A DNA stretch of 64,000 bases from Saccharopolyspora erythraea NRRL 2338 (GTDB lineage Bacteria > Actinomycetota > Actinomycetes > Mycobacteriales > Pseudonocardiaceae). The DNA lies in contig NC_009142.1 of assembly GCF_000062885.1 (NCBI RefSeq), positions 3,771,584 to 3,835,583 on the forward strand, in the 5' to 3' direction. This document shows positions 25,208 through 34,726 of this stretch, piece after piece (positions within the stretch are counted from its first letter, which is position 1; the number at the start of each line of letters is the position of its first letter). The notes under the pieces are model-generated. The model was not told the origin of the DNA, made no database searches, and was given only the letters and a program-made list of their open reading frames with translations. The position numbers and the translations under genes are program-made.

Positions 25208-26353
25208 TCAGCGGTGGTCGCGGAAGAACGCCCGGAGATCCTCGACGAGCAAGCCGGGTTCCTCCATCGCCGCGAAGTGCCCGCCCCGGTCGAACTCGGT
25301 CCAGCGCACGATGTTGTTGTTGCGTTCGGCGAGCCTGCGCACCGGCAGCGCGATGTCGTGCGGGAACACCGCGACCGCGGTCGGCACCGGGGAGTCGGGT
25401 TCCGGCTCGCCCCAGGTGCTCACGCCCTCCTTGTAGTAGCGGGCGGACGATCCCGCGGTGCCGGTCAGCCAGTACAGCGACACGTTGGTCAGCATCGCGT
25501 CCCGGTCCACGGCGTCCTCGGGGGCGTCGGTGGAGTCGGTCCACGCCTTGAACCCGTCGGCGAGCCAGGCGAGCTGGGCCACCGGGGAGTCGGTGAGGGC
25601 GTAGGCCATCAGCTGCGGCTTGGTGCTCTGGATCGCGGCGTAGCCGCCGAGCTCGTACTCGTAGCGGTAGCCCTTCTCGACGCTGCGCTGCTCCGCCTCC
25701 GCGGAGAAGTCGGCGTTCTCCGGGGTGGCGCCGGCCGAGAACAGCGAGGTGAGGTGGACGCCGGTCACGTGCTCGGCGTCGATGAGACCGAGCTCGCGGG
25801 AGATCAGCGAGCCGAAGTCGCCGCCGTGCGCGCCGTAGCGCGAGTAGCCGAGGCGGTGCATCAGCTCGGCCCAGGCCGCCGCCACCCGGGAGCAGGTCCA
25901 GCCCGTCTCGCGGGTCGGGCCGGACAACGTGAAGCCCGGTGCCGACGGCACCACGACGTGGAAGGCGTCGGCCGGGTCCCCGCCGTGCGCGCGGGGATCG
26001 GTCAGCGGGCCGATGACCTGGAGGAACTCCACGATCGAACCCGGCCAGCCGTGGGTGAGCACCAGCGGCAGCGCGCCGGGCTCCGGCGAGCGGACGTGGG
26101 CGAAGTGCACCTCGTGCCCGTCGAGCCTGGTGGTGAACTGCGGCAGCGAGTTGAGCACGGCCTCCTGCGCGCGCCAGTCGTAGCGGGTCCGCCAGTACTC
26201 GGCCAGCTCGCGCAGGTAGTCCAGCGGGATCCCGTAGTCCCACCCGGCACCCGCGGGCTGGTCCGGCCAGCGGGTGGCGGCCAGCCTGGCGGCCAGGTCG
26301 TCGAGGTCCGCCTGCGGGATGTCGATGCGGAACGGTTCGATCGTCTCGGTCAT
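25208..26353 (-). CDS. Epoxide hydrolase (alpha/beta hydrolase, EHN-type)
   Basis: 381 residues. An N-terminal epoxide-hydrolase cap domain ([28 protein letters not shown]) precedes the core with the oxyanion motif [12 protein letters not shown] and the nucleophile Asp in [14 protein letters not shown]. The terminal His lies in [13 protein letters not shown]. It converts epoxides to diols, related to juvenile hormone and microsomal epoxide hydrolases. The ATG at 26353 opens the conserved EHN region. It is divergent from the WYL regulator across 64 bp with a clear 9-bp inverted repeat. Confidence 0.92.
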   Translation of the reverse strand: MTETIEPFRIDIPQADLDDLAARLAATRWPDQPAGAGWDYGIPLDYLRELAEYWRTRYDWRAQEAVLNSLPQFTTRLDGHEVHFAHVRSPEPGALPLVLTHGWPGSIVEFLQVIGPLTDPRAHGGDPADAFHVVVPSAPGFTLSGPTRETGWTCSRVAAAWAELMHRLGYSRYGAHGGDFGSLISRELGLIDAEHVTGVHLTSLFSAGATPENADFSAEAEQRSVEKGYRYEYELGGYAAIQSTKPQLMAYALTDSPVAQLAWLADGFKAWTDSTDAPEDAVDRDAMLTNVSLYWLTGTAGSSARYYKEGVSTWGEPEPDSPVPTAVAVFPHDIALPVRRLAERNNNIVRWTEFDRGGHFAAMEEPGLLVEDLRAFFRDHR

Positions 26354-26373
26354 GGCGGCCAAGCTAGGCGGAG

Positions 26374-26396
26374 TGGAGGACAACTCCTGTCCTCCA
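26374..26396. promoter_or_regulatory. Operator candidate TGGAGGACA-ACTCC-TGTCCTCCA
   Basis: Perfect 9-bp inverted repeat with a 5-nt centre, exactly between the epoxide hydrolase and the WYL regulator starts. The WYL regulator is the obvious candidate to bind it, controlling both directions. Confidence 0.75.
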
Positions 26397-26417
26397 TTGC
26401 CGGCAGACTCCGGCGGC

Positions 26418-27431
26418 GTGTTGGAAACCTCAGCGCGCCTGCTCAGACTGCTGAGCCTGCTGCAGACCCGCCGCGAGTGGAGCGGCGCCGAGCTCGCCGA
26501 GCGGCTCGGGGTGAGCGCCCGGACGGTCCGCAGGGACGTCGACAAGCTCCGTGGTCTCGACTACCCGATCTCGGTGGGCATGGGCCGCGCCGGTGGCTAC
26601 CGGCTGGGAGCGGGCGCCAGGCTGCCGCCGCTGCTGCTCGACGACGACGAGGCGGTCGCGGTGGCCGTCGGGCTGCGGACGGCGACCGGCAGCGGTGTGG
26701 CCGGAGTCGGCGAGACCGCGTTGCGGGCGCTGGTCAAGCTGGAGCAGGTGCTGCCCGACCGGCTGTGGCGGCGCATCGAGGCGTTGCAGGTGAGCACGGT
26801 GGAAGCGCCCGGGGCGCCGTCGGTCGACGCCGGCGAGCTCACAGCGGTCGCCACCGCCTGCCGCGACCGGCAGCGCCTGCGGTTCGACTACCGCTCCCAC
26901 GACGGCCAGGAGACCCCGCGCGTCACCGAACCGCACCAGCTGGTCACCTGGGGCAGGCGGTGGTACCTGGTGGCGTGGGACCTCGAGCGCCAGGACTGGC
27001 GCACGTTCCGCGTGGACCGGATGCGCACCCGCGTCCCGACCGGTCCGCGGTTCGCGCCCCGGGACATGCCCGACGCCGCCGCGTTCGTCGCGAGCGGTGT
27101 GGCGCGCGCGTGGCCGTACCAGGCGACCGTGCGCCTGGCGGTGCCCGCCGACTCCGAGGTCGCCCGGCGGACCACCACCTACGGGCGGATCGAGCCGGTG
27201 GACGACCGCACGTGCCTGCTGCACTTCGGCGCCGACACCCTGCACTCGCTGGCGTTCCTGCTCGGCGCGCTGGAGGTCGACTTCGAGGTCGTGCACCCGC
27301 CCGAGCTCGCCGACCAGCTCGTGCGCGCCGCGGAGCGGTTCCTGAACGCCGCGGGTCGAACGGGCGGCCTCGGTGACGAGGACTCGCGCGGGCCCGGACG
27401 CGGCTCGCCGGATCCCGCGCCCGGCCGATAA
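26418..27431 (+). CDS. WYL-domain (YafY/DeoR-type HTH) transcriptional regulator
   Basis: About 337 residues: N-terminal HTH with [26 protein letters not shown], then [12 protein letters not shown], and a WYL ligand-binding domain with [26 protein letters not shown] domains bind nucleotides or small ligands. The start is a GTG at 26418 (or the TTG at 26421). It probably represses the divergent epoxide hydrolase gene. It is followed at 8 bp by a TetR gene and may be co-transcribed with it. Confidence 0.88.
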   Translation: MLETSARLLRLLSLLQTRREWSGAELAERLGVSARTVRRDVDKLRGLDYPISVGMGRAGGYRLGAGARLPPLLLDDDEAVAVAVGLRTATGSGVAGVGETALRALVKLEQVLPDRLWRRIEALQVSTVEAPGAPSVDAGELTAVATACRDRQRLRFDYRSHDGQETPRVTEPHQLVTWGRRWYLVAWDLERQDWRTFRVDRMRTRVPTGPRFAPRDMPDAAAFVASGVARAWPYQATVRLAVPADSEVARRTTTYGRIEPVDDRTCLLHFGADTLHSLAFLLGALEVDFEVVHPPELADQLVRAAERFLNAAGRTGGLGDEDSRGPGRGSPDPAPGR

Positions 27432-27438
27432 TTGCCCA

Positions 27439-28065
27439 ATGAGCCCCAAGCGCTCGTCCGGCACGCGCGGGCCGAGCGGCTCCCGGCGCCGCGCCGAGCT
27501 GCTGGCCATCGCCGCGGACCTGTTCGCCCGCCGGGGGTTCCAGGCCACCACGGTCCGCGACATCGCCGACGCGGCGGGCATCCTGTCCGGCAGCCTGTAC
27601 CACCACTTCGACTCCAAGGAGACGATGGTCGACGAGATCCTGCGGGACTTCCTGGACTCCCAGCGTCGCGCCCAGGAGAGGGTGCTCGCCGACTCCGGCG
27701 ACGCCCGCGACCGCATCGCCGGGCTGGTCCGGCAGTCCTTCCGCACCGTGCACCGGCACCGGGCGGCCGTGGTGATCCTGCAGAACGAGTCGAACCACCT
27801 GGCCACCTCCGACCGCTTCGCCTACCTGCGGGCGGCGGCGGGCGACTTCGAGCGGACCTGGACGCGGGTGCTGCAGGAAGGACAGCGCGCCGGGGTGCTG
27901 CGTGCGGACCTCAACGTCAAGCTCGCCTACCGCTTCATCCGCGACGCGGTCTGGACGTCGGTGCACTGGTACAACCCGCGAGGGCGGTTGACCTTGACCG
28001 CCGTCGCCGAGCAGTACGTCACCATCCTGTGCGACGGGATCGCGGTCGCCGAGACGAAGCGGTGA
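27439..28065 (+). CDS. TetR regulator resembling KstR2
   Basis: 208 residues. The DNA-binding domain runs AELLAIAADLFARRGFQATTVRDIADAAGILSGSLYHHFDSKE and the C-terminal part contains YRFIRDAVWTSVHWYNPRGRLT; both match by eye the pattern I recall for mycobacterial KstR2, the repressor of late (C/D-ring) cholesterol degradation whose ligand is an acyl-CoA. The adjoining FadD and SDR genes fit acyl-CoA catabolism, but no other cholesterol genes are visible here and no AAGCAAG-type KstR2 box was found in nearby promoters. It starts 7 bp after the WYL gene. Confidence 0.8.
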   Translation: MSPKRSSGTRGPSGSRRRAELLAIAADLFARRGFQATTVRDIADAAGILSGSLYHHFDSKETMVDEILRDFLDSQRRAQERVLADSGDARDRIAGLVRQSFRTVHRHRAAVVILQNESNHLATSDRFAYLRAAAGDFERTWTRVLQEGQRAGVLRADLNVKLAYRFIRDAVWTSVHWYNPRGRLTLTAVAEQYVTILCDGIAVAETKR

Positions 28066-28084
28066 TCGCTCGGAGGGCGGTCGG

Positions 28085-29653
28085 TCAGGTTCCCGTTTCG
28101 GCGCGCAGCCGGGTCTTGAGCACCTTGCCGCTGGGATTGCGGGGCAGCTCGGCCACGACCGAGATCCGGCGCGGGCACTTGTACCCGGCGAGCCGCCGGC
28201 GGCACCACGCCTCCACCTCGTCCGCGGTGGGCGGGTTGGCGGCATCCCGGGGCACGATCACCGCCAGCGGCGCCTCGCCCCAGCGCGGGTCCGGGACGCC
28301 GATCAGCGCGACCTCGGCGATCCCGGGGTGCGCGGCCAGCGCGTTCTCCACCTCGGCGCAGTAGATGTTCTCCCCGCCGGAGATGATCATGTCCTTCTTG
28401 CGGTCGACGACGTAGAAGTAGCCGTCCTCGTCCTCGCGCACCAGGTCGCCGGAGTGGAACCAGCCGCCGCGGAACGCCTCGGCGGTCTCCGCGGGCTTTC
28501 CCCAGTACTCGCGCATGACCATCGGGCTGCGGTAGACGATCTCGCCGACCTCGCCGCGCGCGACGTCGTTCATGTCGTCGTCGACCACGCGCACCTCGAC
28601 GTTGAGCATCGGGGTGCCCACCGAGCCGATCTTGCGCACGGAGTCCTCACCGCGCAGGACGGTGGTGATCGGGCTGCACTCGGTCTGGCCGAACATGGTG
28701 ACGACCTCGGCCTGCGGGAAGGTGTCGATCATCGTCCGCAGCAGGGTGCTCGACGCCGGTGCCGCGCCCCACGAGATGCGCCGCAGAGCCGAGAGGTCCC
28801 GGTCGGCGAGGTCCGGCAGCGCGCAGATCGCCTGCCACTGCGCGGGCACGAAGAAGCAGTTGGACACCCGTTCCCGCGCCAGCAGGTCGACCATCTCGGC
28901 CGGGTCGAACCGGCCGGAGCGCACCAGGACGGAGCGGCCGCCGAGGAGCAGGTTCGTCGAGACGGCGCCCAGTCCGGCGATGTGGAACAGCGGGGCACCG
29001 CTGAGACCGACCCGGTCGTCGGCGGCGACGCCGAGGTGGGTGATGCTGCTGAAGGCGTGCATCAGCAGGTTGGAGTGGGTGAGCACGGCGCCCTTCGGGC
29101 GGCCGGTCGTCCCCGAGGTGTACATGATGAAAGCCGGGTCCTGGATGTCCGCAGTGGTCTCCGGTATGTCCGGAGTGGACTCCCGCACCGCGCGCTCGTA
29201 GTCCCGGTCGCCGTGGCCGCCCACCAACAGGCAGGTGTGCGCCGACGGCGCGGCTGCGAGCGCGGCGTCGACAGTGGGAGTCAAGCCCGCGTCCGCGACG
29301 ACCGCCGCGGGCTCGCAGTCGCCGAGCAGGTAGGCCACCTCGTCGGCGACCAGCCGGAAGTTGACCGGCACGCAGATCGCGCCCAGGCGCACCGAGGCGA
29401 GGTAGGTCTCCACGGCCTCGATGCCGTTCAGGCACATCACCGCGATCCGGTCACCCGGGCGCACGCCGCGGGAGCGAAGCGCGCCCACCAGCCGGGAGAC
29501 GCGGTCGTCGAGCTCGCGGTAGGTGCGCGTGCCGGACTCGAACGTCAGGGCGCCGGAGTCGGGGATCTTGCGCGCGTGCCGTGACAGCTGGTCGCTCATC
29601 GTCATGCCGCGGCCGGTCAGGATGCCGGTGGCGTGGTGCGCGGTGTCGGTCAT
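28085..29653 (-). CDS. Acyl-CoA synthetase (FadD-type, AMP-forming)
   Basis: 522 residues. The P-loop-like AMP motif is [13 protein letters not shown], the A5 motif MFGQTEC, the A8 hinge region [31 protein letters not shown], and the catalytic A10 lysine lies in PSGKVLK. It activates a carboxylic acid to acyl-AMP and then acyl-CoA. The ATG at 29653 is preferred to 29659 because GAGG lies six bases before it. It is convergent with the KstR2-like gene and divergent from the SDR gene; lipid or steroid side-chain catabolism is likely, substrate unknown. Confidence 0.92.
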   Translation of the reverse strand: MTDTAHHATGILTGRGMTMSDQLSRHARKIPDSGALTFESGTRTYRELDDRVSRLVGALRSRGVRPGDRIAVMCLNGIEAVETYLASVRLGAICVPVNFRLVADEVAYLLGDCEPAAVVADAGLTPTVDAALAAAPSAHTCLLVGGHGDRDYERAVRESTPDIPETTADIQDPAFIMYTSGTTGRPKGAVLTHSNLLMHAFSSITHLGVAADDRVGLSGAPLFHIAGLGAVSTNLLLGGRSVLVRSGRFDPAEMVDLLARERVSNCFFVPAQWQAICALPDLADRDLSALRRISWGAAPASSTLLRTMIDTFPQAEVVTMFGQTECSPITTVLRGEDSVRKIGSVGTPMLNVEVRVVDDDMNDVARGEVGEIVYRSPMVMREYWGKPAETAEAFRGGWFHSGDLVREDEDGYFYVVDRKKDMIISGGENIYCAEVENALAAHPGIAEVALIGVPDPRWGEAPLAVIVPRDAANPPTADEVEAWCRRRLAGYKCPRRISVVAELPRNPSGKVLKTRLRAETGT

Positions 29654-29828
29654 CGGCATCCTCGGCTGTGAGGGTGATGTGACTCGGATCATGGTGTCCC
29701 GCCGGTGCGCGACCGTCAAGGCTGACTGTTGCTGTTGCGCCTGTCCGGTGGCGCGCCCTTGTGGCGAGCGATCCAGATGCCGTAGGAACGATCACCACCG
29801 ACGCTTCGGTTCTCGACGAGGAGGAGCG

Positions 29829-30593
29829 ATGGACATCTCGGGCAGCGTCGCCCTGGTCACCGGTGGCGCGTCAGGGCTCGGACTCGCGACCGCGCGGCGG
29901 CTGGTGGCCGCCGGAGCACGGGTCGTGCTGCTGGATTTGCCGGACTCGGCGGGGGAGCGCGTGGCCGCCGACCTCGGTGCGGGGGCGCGCTTCGTCGCCG
30001 CTGACGTCACCGACGAGAAGCAGGTGGGCGCCGCGCTGGACGCGGCCGACACGGCCGGGACGCTGCGGATCGTGGTCAACTGCGCGGGAACCGGCAATGC
30101 CATGCGGGTGGTGAGCCGCGGGAAGGGCCCCTTCCCGCTGGAGGCGTTCAGCCGGATCATCGACGTCAACCTGGTCGGCACCTTCAACGTGCTGAGGCTC
30201 GGAGCCGAGCGGATGCTGCGCCACGAACCGGTGGGCCAGGAGCGCGGGGTCGTCATCAACACCGCGTCGGTCGCGGCCTTCGACGGGCAGATCGGGCAGG
30301 CGGCGTACTCGGCGTCCAAGGCCGGCGTGGTGGGCATGACGCTGCCCGTCGCCCGCGACCTGGCCGAGCACGCCATCCGCGTCGTGACCATCGCGCCCGG
30401 GCTGTTCGACACACCGCTGCTGGCCGGTGCCTCCGAGGAGGTGAAGGCGTCGCTGGGCGCGCAGGTGCCCCACCCGGCACGGCTCGGGGATCCGGACGAG
30501 TTCGGCGCGCTGGCCGAGCACATCGTGTCGAACCCGATGCTCAACGGCGAGGTGATCCGCCTCGACGGCGCGATCCGCATGGCGCCCCGGTAG
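29829..30593 (+). CDS. SDR family 3-hydroxyacyl-CoA dehydrogenase-like protein
   Basis: 254-residue SDR. The Rossmann motif is [13 protein letters not shown] with the NAD-type acidic residue in LLDLPDS, the NCAG block is present, Ser lies in INTASVAAF, and Y-x-x-x-K is AYSASKAGV. The [11 protein letters not shown] insert matches 17-beta-hydroxysteroid/3-hydroxyacyl-CoA dehydrogenase type 10 proteins, so oxidation of a 3-hydroxyacyl-CoA or hydroxysteroid is plausible. AGGAGGAGCG precedes the ATG. It ends 2 bp from the convergent TetR gene. Confidence 0.88.
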   Translation: MDISGSVALVTGGASGLGLATARRLVAAGARVVLLDLPDSAGERVAADLGAGARFVAADVTDEKQVGAALDAADTAGTLRIVVNCAGTGNAMRVVSRGKGPFPLEAFSRIIDVNLVGTFNVLRLGAERMLRHEPVGQERGVVINTASVAAFDGQIGQAAYSASKAGVVGMTLPVARDLAEHAIRVVTIAPGLFDTPLLAGASEEVKASLGAQVPHPARLGDPDEFGALAEHIVSNPMLNGEVIRLDGAIRMAPR

Positions 30594-30595
30594 TG

Positions 30596-31297
30596 TCAGC
30601 CGCCGAACAGCAGGTTGCGGGCGATCGTCTTCCACGACTCCAGGTGCGGATCGGTCGCCGCCGGGCGGTCCTCGAAGGCGTAGGCCAGCGCGGCCCCGCG
30701 CATGCTGGTGAACAGGACTTCCCGCAACTGCGGGTAGAGCGGGTGCGAGCACACCACCGGACCCCAGATCCGGTCGGCCACCGAGCGGATCGCGCCGCGC
30801 AGCCTGCGCTCCTGCGGCCGGAGCGCGGCGGCCAGCGCGGGATTGGTCCTGGCCGCGGTCCACAGTTCCATGGCGGCCCAGAACGGCGGTTCCTGGAAGG
30901 TCTCCCACAGCAGCTCGATGCAGCGGTCCATCCGCTCCGGCCCCTCGGGCACCCCGTCGAGCAGGCTCGTCACGCGCTCCTCGGTGCGCACCAGGCGGTT
31001 GGCGGCCAGGTGCTGCGCGGCGGCGACGAGCAGTTCCTCCCGCGACGGGAAGTGGTGCAGCAGCCTGCCCCGCGACACGCCTGCCCTGGCCTGGACGACC
31101 ACTGTGGACGCACCGGCGCAGCCGTGCTCGACAAGGCATTCCACGGCGGCGTCGAGGATCAGCGCACGGCTGTCGGCGGTGCGCTCCTGCCGGGTGCGGG
31201 CGGCCGGCTGAGGGCTTGCGACCTGCTGAGTTCGTGCGGCCTGCCGGGGGCGGGCGGCTGTCCGGGCTCGAACCACCGCGCCAGGGTACCCCGCCAC
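30596..31297 (-). CDS. TetR family regulator
   Basis: About 233 residues from GTG 31297, which has GGAAGGG upstream; the Gln/Arg/Ala-rich N-terminal 40 residues are low complexity, so the true start could be later. The HTH is ILDAAVECLVEHGCAGASTVVVQARAGVSRGRLLHHF. The C-terminal domain contains PFWAAMELWTAARTNPALAA, frequent in regulators of fatty-acid and steroid genes. It is divergent from the FadD gene at 31366, separated by 68 bp, and is its probable repressor. Confidence 0.82.
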   Translation of the reverse strand: MAGYPGAVVRARTAARPRQAARTQQVASPQPAARTRQERTADSRALILDAAVECLVEHGCAGASTVVVQARAGVSRGRLLHHFPSREELLVAAAQHLAANRLVRTEERVTSLLDGVPEGPERMDRCIELLWETFQEPPFWAAMELWTAARTNPALAAALRPQERRLRGAIRSVADRIWGPVVCSHPLYPQLREVLFTSMRGAALAYAFEDRPAATDPHLESWKTIARNLLFGG

Positions 31298-31365
31298 GAG
31301 CAACGCCCTTCCGGTTGACCTGCACACGACGCCGGCATCGCCCGGACGACGCGAAAGAGGTCCGC

Positions 31366-32880
31366 ATGTATCCAGGTGCACATCCGGCCGACCGCACGGC
31401 CCTGGTCATGGCCGGTTCCGGCCGCAGCACGACCTACGGCGAACTCGAGGAACGCTCCACCCGGCTGGCGCACTTCCTGCGCGAGTCCGGGCTGCGCCGC
31501 GGTGACACCGTGGCGCTGCTGACCGACAACTCCATCCACGCCTACGAGGTCTACTGGGCCGCGGTGCGGTCCGGGCTCTACCTCACCGCGGTCAACCGGC
31601 ACCTCGCCGCCGCGGAGGTCGCCTACATCGTCTCCGACTCGAAGGCGAAAGCGCTGGTCGTCTCCGCGGAGCTGGACGAGCCGGCCGAGTGGCTGGATGC
31701 GCTGCCGGATGTCGGCACGCGGTTGGCCTACGGCGGTGCGGTCGACGGCTTCGGCGACTACGAGTCGGCGCTGGCCGCGTCATCGCCGGTGCCTCCGGCG
31801 CGGCAGCCGCGCGGCGCGGACATGCTCTACTCGTCGGGGACCACGGGGCGTCCCAAGGGGATCAGGGCTCCGCTGCGCGATGTCGACGTCAGCGAGGGCG
31901 ACAACCACCTCACGCCGTTGACGCGGTCGCTGTACGGGTTCGGCCCCGACACCGTGTACCTCTCGCCTGCGCCGTTCTACCACGCCGCGCCGCTGCGGTT
32001 CGGGGCGTCGGTCCACGCGGTCGGCGGCACGCTGGTGATGATGGAGCACTTCGACCCCGAGAACGCGCTGCGGGCGATCGAACGCCACCGCGTCACCCAC
32101 AGCCAGTGGGTGCCGACGATGTTCGTGCGGATGCTCAAGCTTCCCGAGAGCGCCAGGCGCCACGACCTGTCCAGCCACCGCGTCGCCATCCACGCCGCCG
32201 CACCGTGCCCGGTGGACGTCAAGAGGGCGATGATCGACTGGTGGGGCCCGATCCTGCACGAGTACTACGCCGCCACCGAGGGGATCGGCATGACCGTCAT
32301 CGACTCCGGGACCTGGCTGGACAAACCGGGTTCGGTCGGGCGGGCGGTGCTCGGCGTCGTGCACGTCTGCGCCGACGACGGCGCCGAACTGCCGCCGGGG
32401 GAGGTGGGCACCGTCTACTTCGAACGCGACGAGCGGCCGTTCGAGTACCACGGCGACCCGGACGAGACCCGGTCTGCGCAGCATCCGCTGCACCCGAACT
32501 GGACCACCACCGGCGACCTCGGCTACCTCGACGAGGACGGCTTCCTGCACCTGACCGACCGGAAGGCGTTCATGATCATTTCCGGCGGCGTCAACATCTA
32601 CCCGCAGGAGCCCGAGAACGTCCTCGCCCTCCACCCGTCCATAGCCGACGTCGCGGTGATCGGAGTACCGGACGAGGAGATGGGGGAGGCGGTGCGGGCC
32701 GTGGTCCAGCCGGCCCCGGGCGCCGAGCCGGGGCCGGAGCTGGAACGCGAGCTGATCGAGCACGTGCGGTCCCGGCTCGCCCACTACAAGGCGCCCCGTG
32801 CCGTCGACTTCGTCGACAGCCTGCCCCGGACGCCCACGGGCAAGCTGGTCAAGGGCGAGCTGATGCGGCGCTACCGCTGA
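31366..32880 (+). CDS. Acyl-CoA synthetase (FadD4-like)
   Basis: 504 residues. AMP-binding motif [14 protein letters not shown], acceptor motif YYAATEGIGMT, NWTTTGDLGYLDEDGFLHLTDRKAFMIISGG hinge block and the C-terminal lysine in TPTGKLVKGE are all present. GAAAGAGGTCC precedes the ATG. The stop codon abuts the stop codon of the convergent phosphatase gene: the TGATCA at 32878-32883 serves both. It activates an unknown acid; the neighbouring enoyl-CoA hydratase and lactonase suggest catabolism of a ring-cleaved or branched acid. Confidence 0.9.
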   Translation: MYPGAHPADRTALVMAGSGRSTTYGELEERSTRLAHFLRESGLRRGDTVALLTDNSIHAYEVYWAAVRSGLYLTAVNRHLAAAEVAYIVSDSKAKALVVSAELDEPAEWLDALPDVGTRLAYGGAVDGFGDYESALAASSPVPPARQPRGADMLYSSGTTGRPKGIRAPLRDVDVSEGDNHLTPLTRSLYGFGPDTVYLSPAPFYHAAPLRFGASVHAVGGTLVMMEHFDPENALRAIERHRVTHSQWVPTMFVRMLKLPESARRHDLSSHRVAIHAAAPCPVDVKRAMIDWWGPILHEYYAATEGIGMTVIDSGTWLDKPGSVGRAVLGVVHVCADDGAELPPGEVGTVYFERDERPFEYHGDPDETRSAQHPLHPNWTTTGDLGYLDEDGFLHLTDRKAFMIISGGVNIYPQEPENVLALHPSIADVAVIGVPDEEMGEAVRAVVQPAPGAEPGPELERELIEHVRSRLAHYKAPRAVDFVDSLPRTPTGKLVKGELMRRYR

Positions 32881-33567
32881 TCACGTCAGCGGCGCGGCGC
32901 CTGGGTCCAGCCGAGGCGAAAGGTGCGCGGTGTCGTTGTAGCGCCGCACCGTCCACCGCTCGCCGTCGACCACGACCTGCGAGATCGAGCCGTTGTCGGC
33001 GCCGAGGAAGGCGAACGGGCGCGATCCGGCCGCCAGCGCCAGCACCTGCGCGATCACGCCGCCGTGGGTGAACACGGCCAGCCGCTGGCCGGGGTGGGCC
33101 GCCGCGAGGCGCTCGACCGCATCGAGGACCCGTTCCCGGAAGCCCTGCGCCTCCTCGGCTCCGGGGATGACGTCCCAGCGCTCCTCGGTGTGCATGCGCA
33201 GGCTGAGCGGATGCCGCTCGGCCACGTGCTTGCGGAACAGGCCGCCCTCCCACTCGCCGAGGTTGACCTCCCGCAGCTCGGCCTCCACCAGAGGGGTCAT
33301 GCCGAGGCGTTCGGCCAGCGGAGCCGCGGTCTGGGCGGTGCGCCGCAGCGTCGTGACGTACAGGGCGTCGAACCGCTCGTGCTTCAGCCGGTCGGCGACC
33401 CGCCGGGCGTGCTCGCGGCCCTCGGGCGCGAGGTCGGGGTCGGACTGCCCGTCCAGCAGGGCGAACGGCCTGCCGGGGACCGCCCGGGCCGACTCCCCGT
33501 GTCGGATCAGCAGGAACTCGGTGGAGCCTTCCGGCGGCCGGTACCGGGGCTGGCGGTATTCGGTCAT
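32881..33567 (-). CDS. Histidine phosphatase superfamily protein
   Basis: 228 residues. The phosphohistidine loop is FLLIRHGESARA (RHGE), the second arginine lies in YVTTLRRTAQTA, the Glu near LREVNLGEWEG, and the closing His in FTHGGVIAQVLALA. This is the phosphoglycerate-mutase-like fold. The GAGGAG ribosome site is clear. The substrate is unknown; such proteins dephosphorylate sugars or small molecules. It lies tail to tail with the FadD gene. Confidence 0.9.
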   Translation of the reverse strand: MTEYRQPRYRPPEGSTEFLLIRHGESARAVPGRPFALLDGQSDPDLAPEGREHARRVADRLKHERFDALYVTTLRRTAQTAAPLAERLGMTPLVEAELREVNLGEWEGGLFRKHVAERHPLSLRMHTEERWDVIPGAEEAQGFRERVLDAVERLAAAHPGQRLAVFTHGGVIAQVLALAAGSRPFAFLGADNGSISQVVVDGERWTVRRYNDTAHLSPRLDPGAAPLT

Positions 33568-33756
33568 GTCGTGCGACTCCTCGGCTCGGGGCTGTCCTGG
33601 CCGGTCGGGGGCCGGCCGCCGCCAGTATCCACGCGCATCGGGCAGGCGGCCAGTACCGGTGTCCACAGTGGCCGACCGGGGTCCGCGACCGGAGCCTTGT
33701 GCCGGATGCTTAGTCATGCTTATGGTCGTTGTGGTCGCAGGCGGAAGGGGTTGCGA

Positions 33757-34671
33757 GTGCGGGAGATCAGCAGCGGGCTGCGCTTCCCGGAAGGCCCGGT
33801 CGCCCTGGGTGACGGCTCGGTGCTGGTGGTCGAGATCGAGCGGGGAACCCTGTCGCGGGTGGCCGCCGACGGATCGGTCTCGGTGGTGGCCGACTGCGGT
33901 GGCGGCCCCAACGGCGCGGCCATCGGCCCCGACGGCGCGGTCTACGTCTGCAACAACGGCGGGTTCGACTGGCACCGCGGCGGCGGACGGCTCGCGCCGG
34001 GCGACCAGCCCGACGGCTACGTCGGCGGACGCGTCCAGCGCGTCACCTTCGACGGCGCGGTGACCGACGTGTGCACGTCGGTGGGAGGCCACCCGCTGCG
34101 GGGCCCGAACGACCTCGTCTTCGACACCGAGGGCGGTTTCTACTTCACCGACCACGGCAAGCGGCGGGAACGCGACTCCGACCGCGGCGGGCTGTACTAC
34201 GCCACAGTGGACGGTTCGCGCGTCGAGGAGATCGCCTACCCGCTGCACGATCCCAACGGCGTCGGCCTGTCCCCGGACGGCGGGCGGGTGTACGTGGCCG
34301 AGACGATGACCGGACGGGTCTGGTACTGGGAGATCGAGGCACCCGGCAGGCTGCGGCGGGCGCCGGGGCCGGGGCCCGCGGGTGCGACGCTGCTGCACGG
34401 GTTCGGCGGCTACCAGCTCCTGGACTCGCTCGCGGTGGACTCCGAGGGCAACGTCTGCGTGGCGACGCTGATCACCGGTGCCATCAGCGTGCTGAGCCCG
34501 GACGGGACGCTCGAGGACGTCGTGCGGACTCCGGAACCCGACTACTTCGTCACCAACATCTGCTTCGGCGGGCCGGATCTGCGCACCGCCTACATCACCT
34601 CCTCCGGACTCGGCAAGCTCTACGCCGCGCAGTGGGCGCGGCCGGGCCTGCCGCTGAACTTCGGCACCTGA
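33757..34671 (+). CDS. SMP-30/gluconolactonase-type hydrolase
   Basis: 304-residue six-bladed propeller. SMP-30 signatures include the N-terminal Glu in SSGLRFPEGPVALGDG, GPNGAAIGPDGAVYVCNNGG, GPNDLVFDTEGGFYFTD (metal-binding Asn-Asp) and PNGVGLSPDGGRVYVAET. Such enzymes open sugar or other lactones using a divalent metal. GTG at 33757 is preceded by GGAAGGGG. It lies 55 bp before an enoyl-CoA hydratase and is probably in one unit with it. Confidence 0.88.
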   Translation: MREISSGLRFPEGPVALGDGSVLVVEIERGTLSRVAADGSVSVVADCGGGPNGAAIGPDGAVYVCNNGGFDWHRGGGRLAPGDQPDGYVGGRVQRVTFDGAVTDVCTSVGGHPLRGPNDLVFDTEGGFYFTDHGKRRERDSDRGGLYYATVDGSRVEEIAYPLHDPNGVGLSPDGGRVYVAETMTGRVWYWEIEAPGRLRRAPGPGPAGATLLHGFGGYQLLDSLAVDSEGNVCVATLITGAISVLSPDGTLEDVVRTPEPDYFVTNICFGGPDLRTAYITSSGLGKLYAAQWARPGLPLNFGT

Positions 34672-34726
34672 GCACGGCGCGGCCGGCGCGCGAGATCCGA
34701 TGTCCCACCTGTCGACGGGCGGTTCC

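Noticed and set aside
22511-27376. A plus-strand reading frame of about 1600 codons
   Set aside because: It runs antisense to the GT39, winged-helix and epoxide hydrolase genes and then through the WYL gene in another frame; no family pattern was seen.
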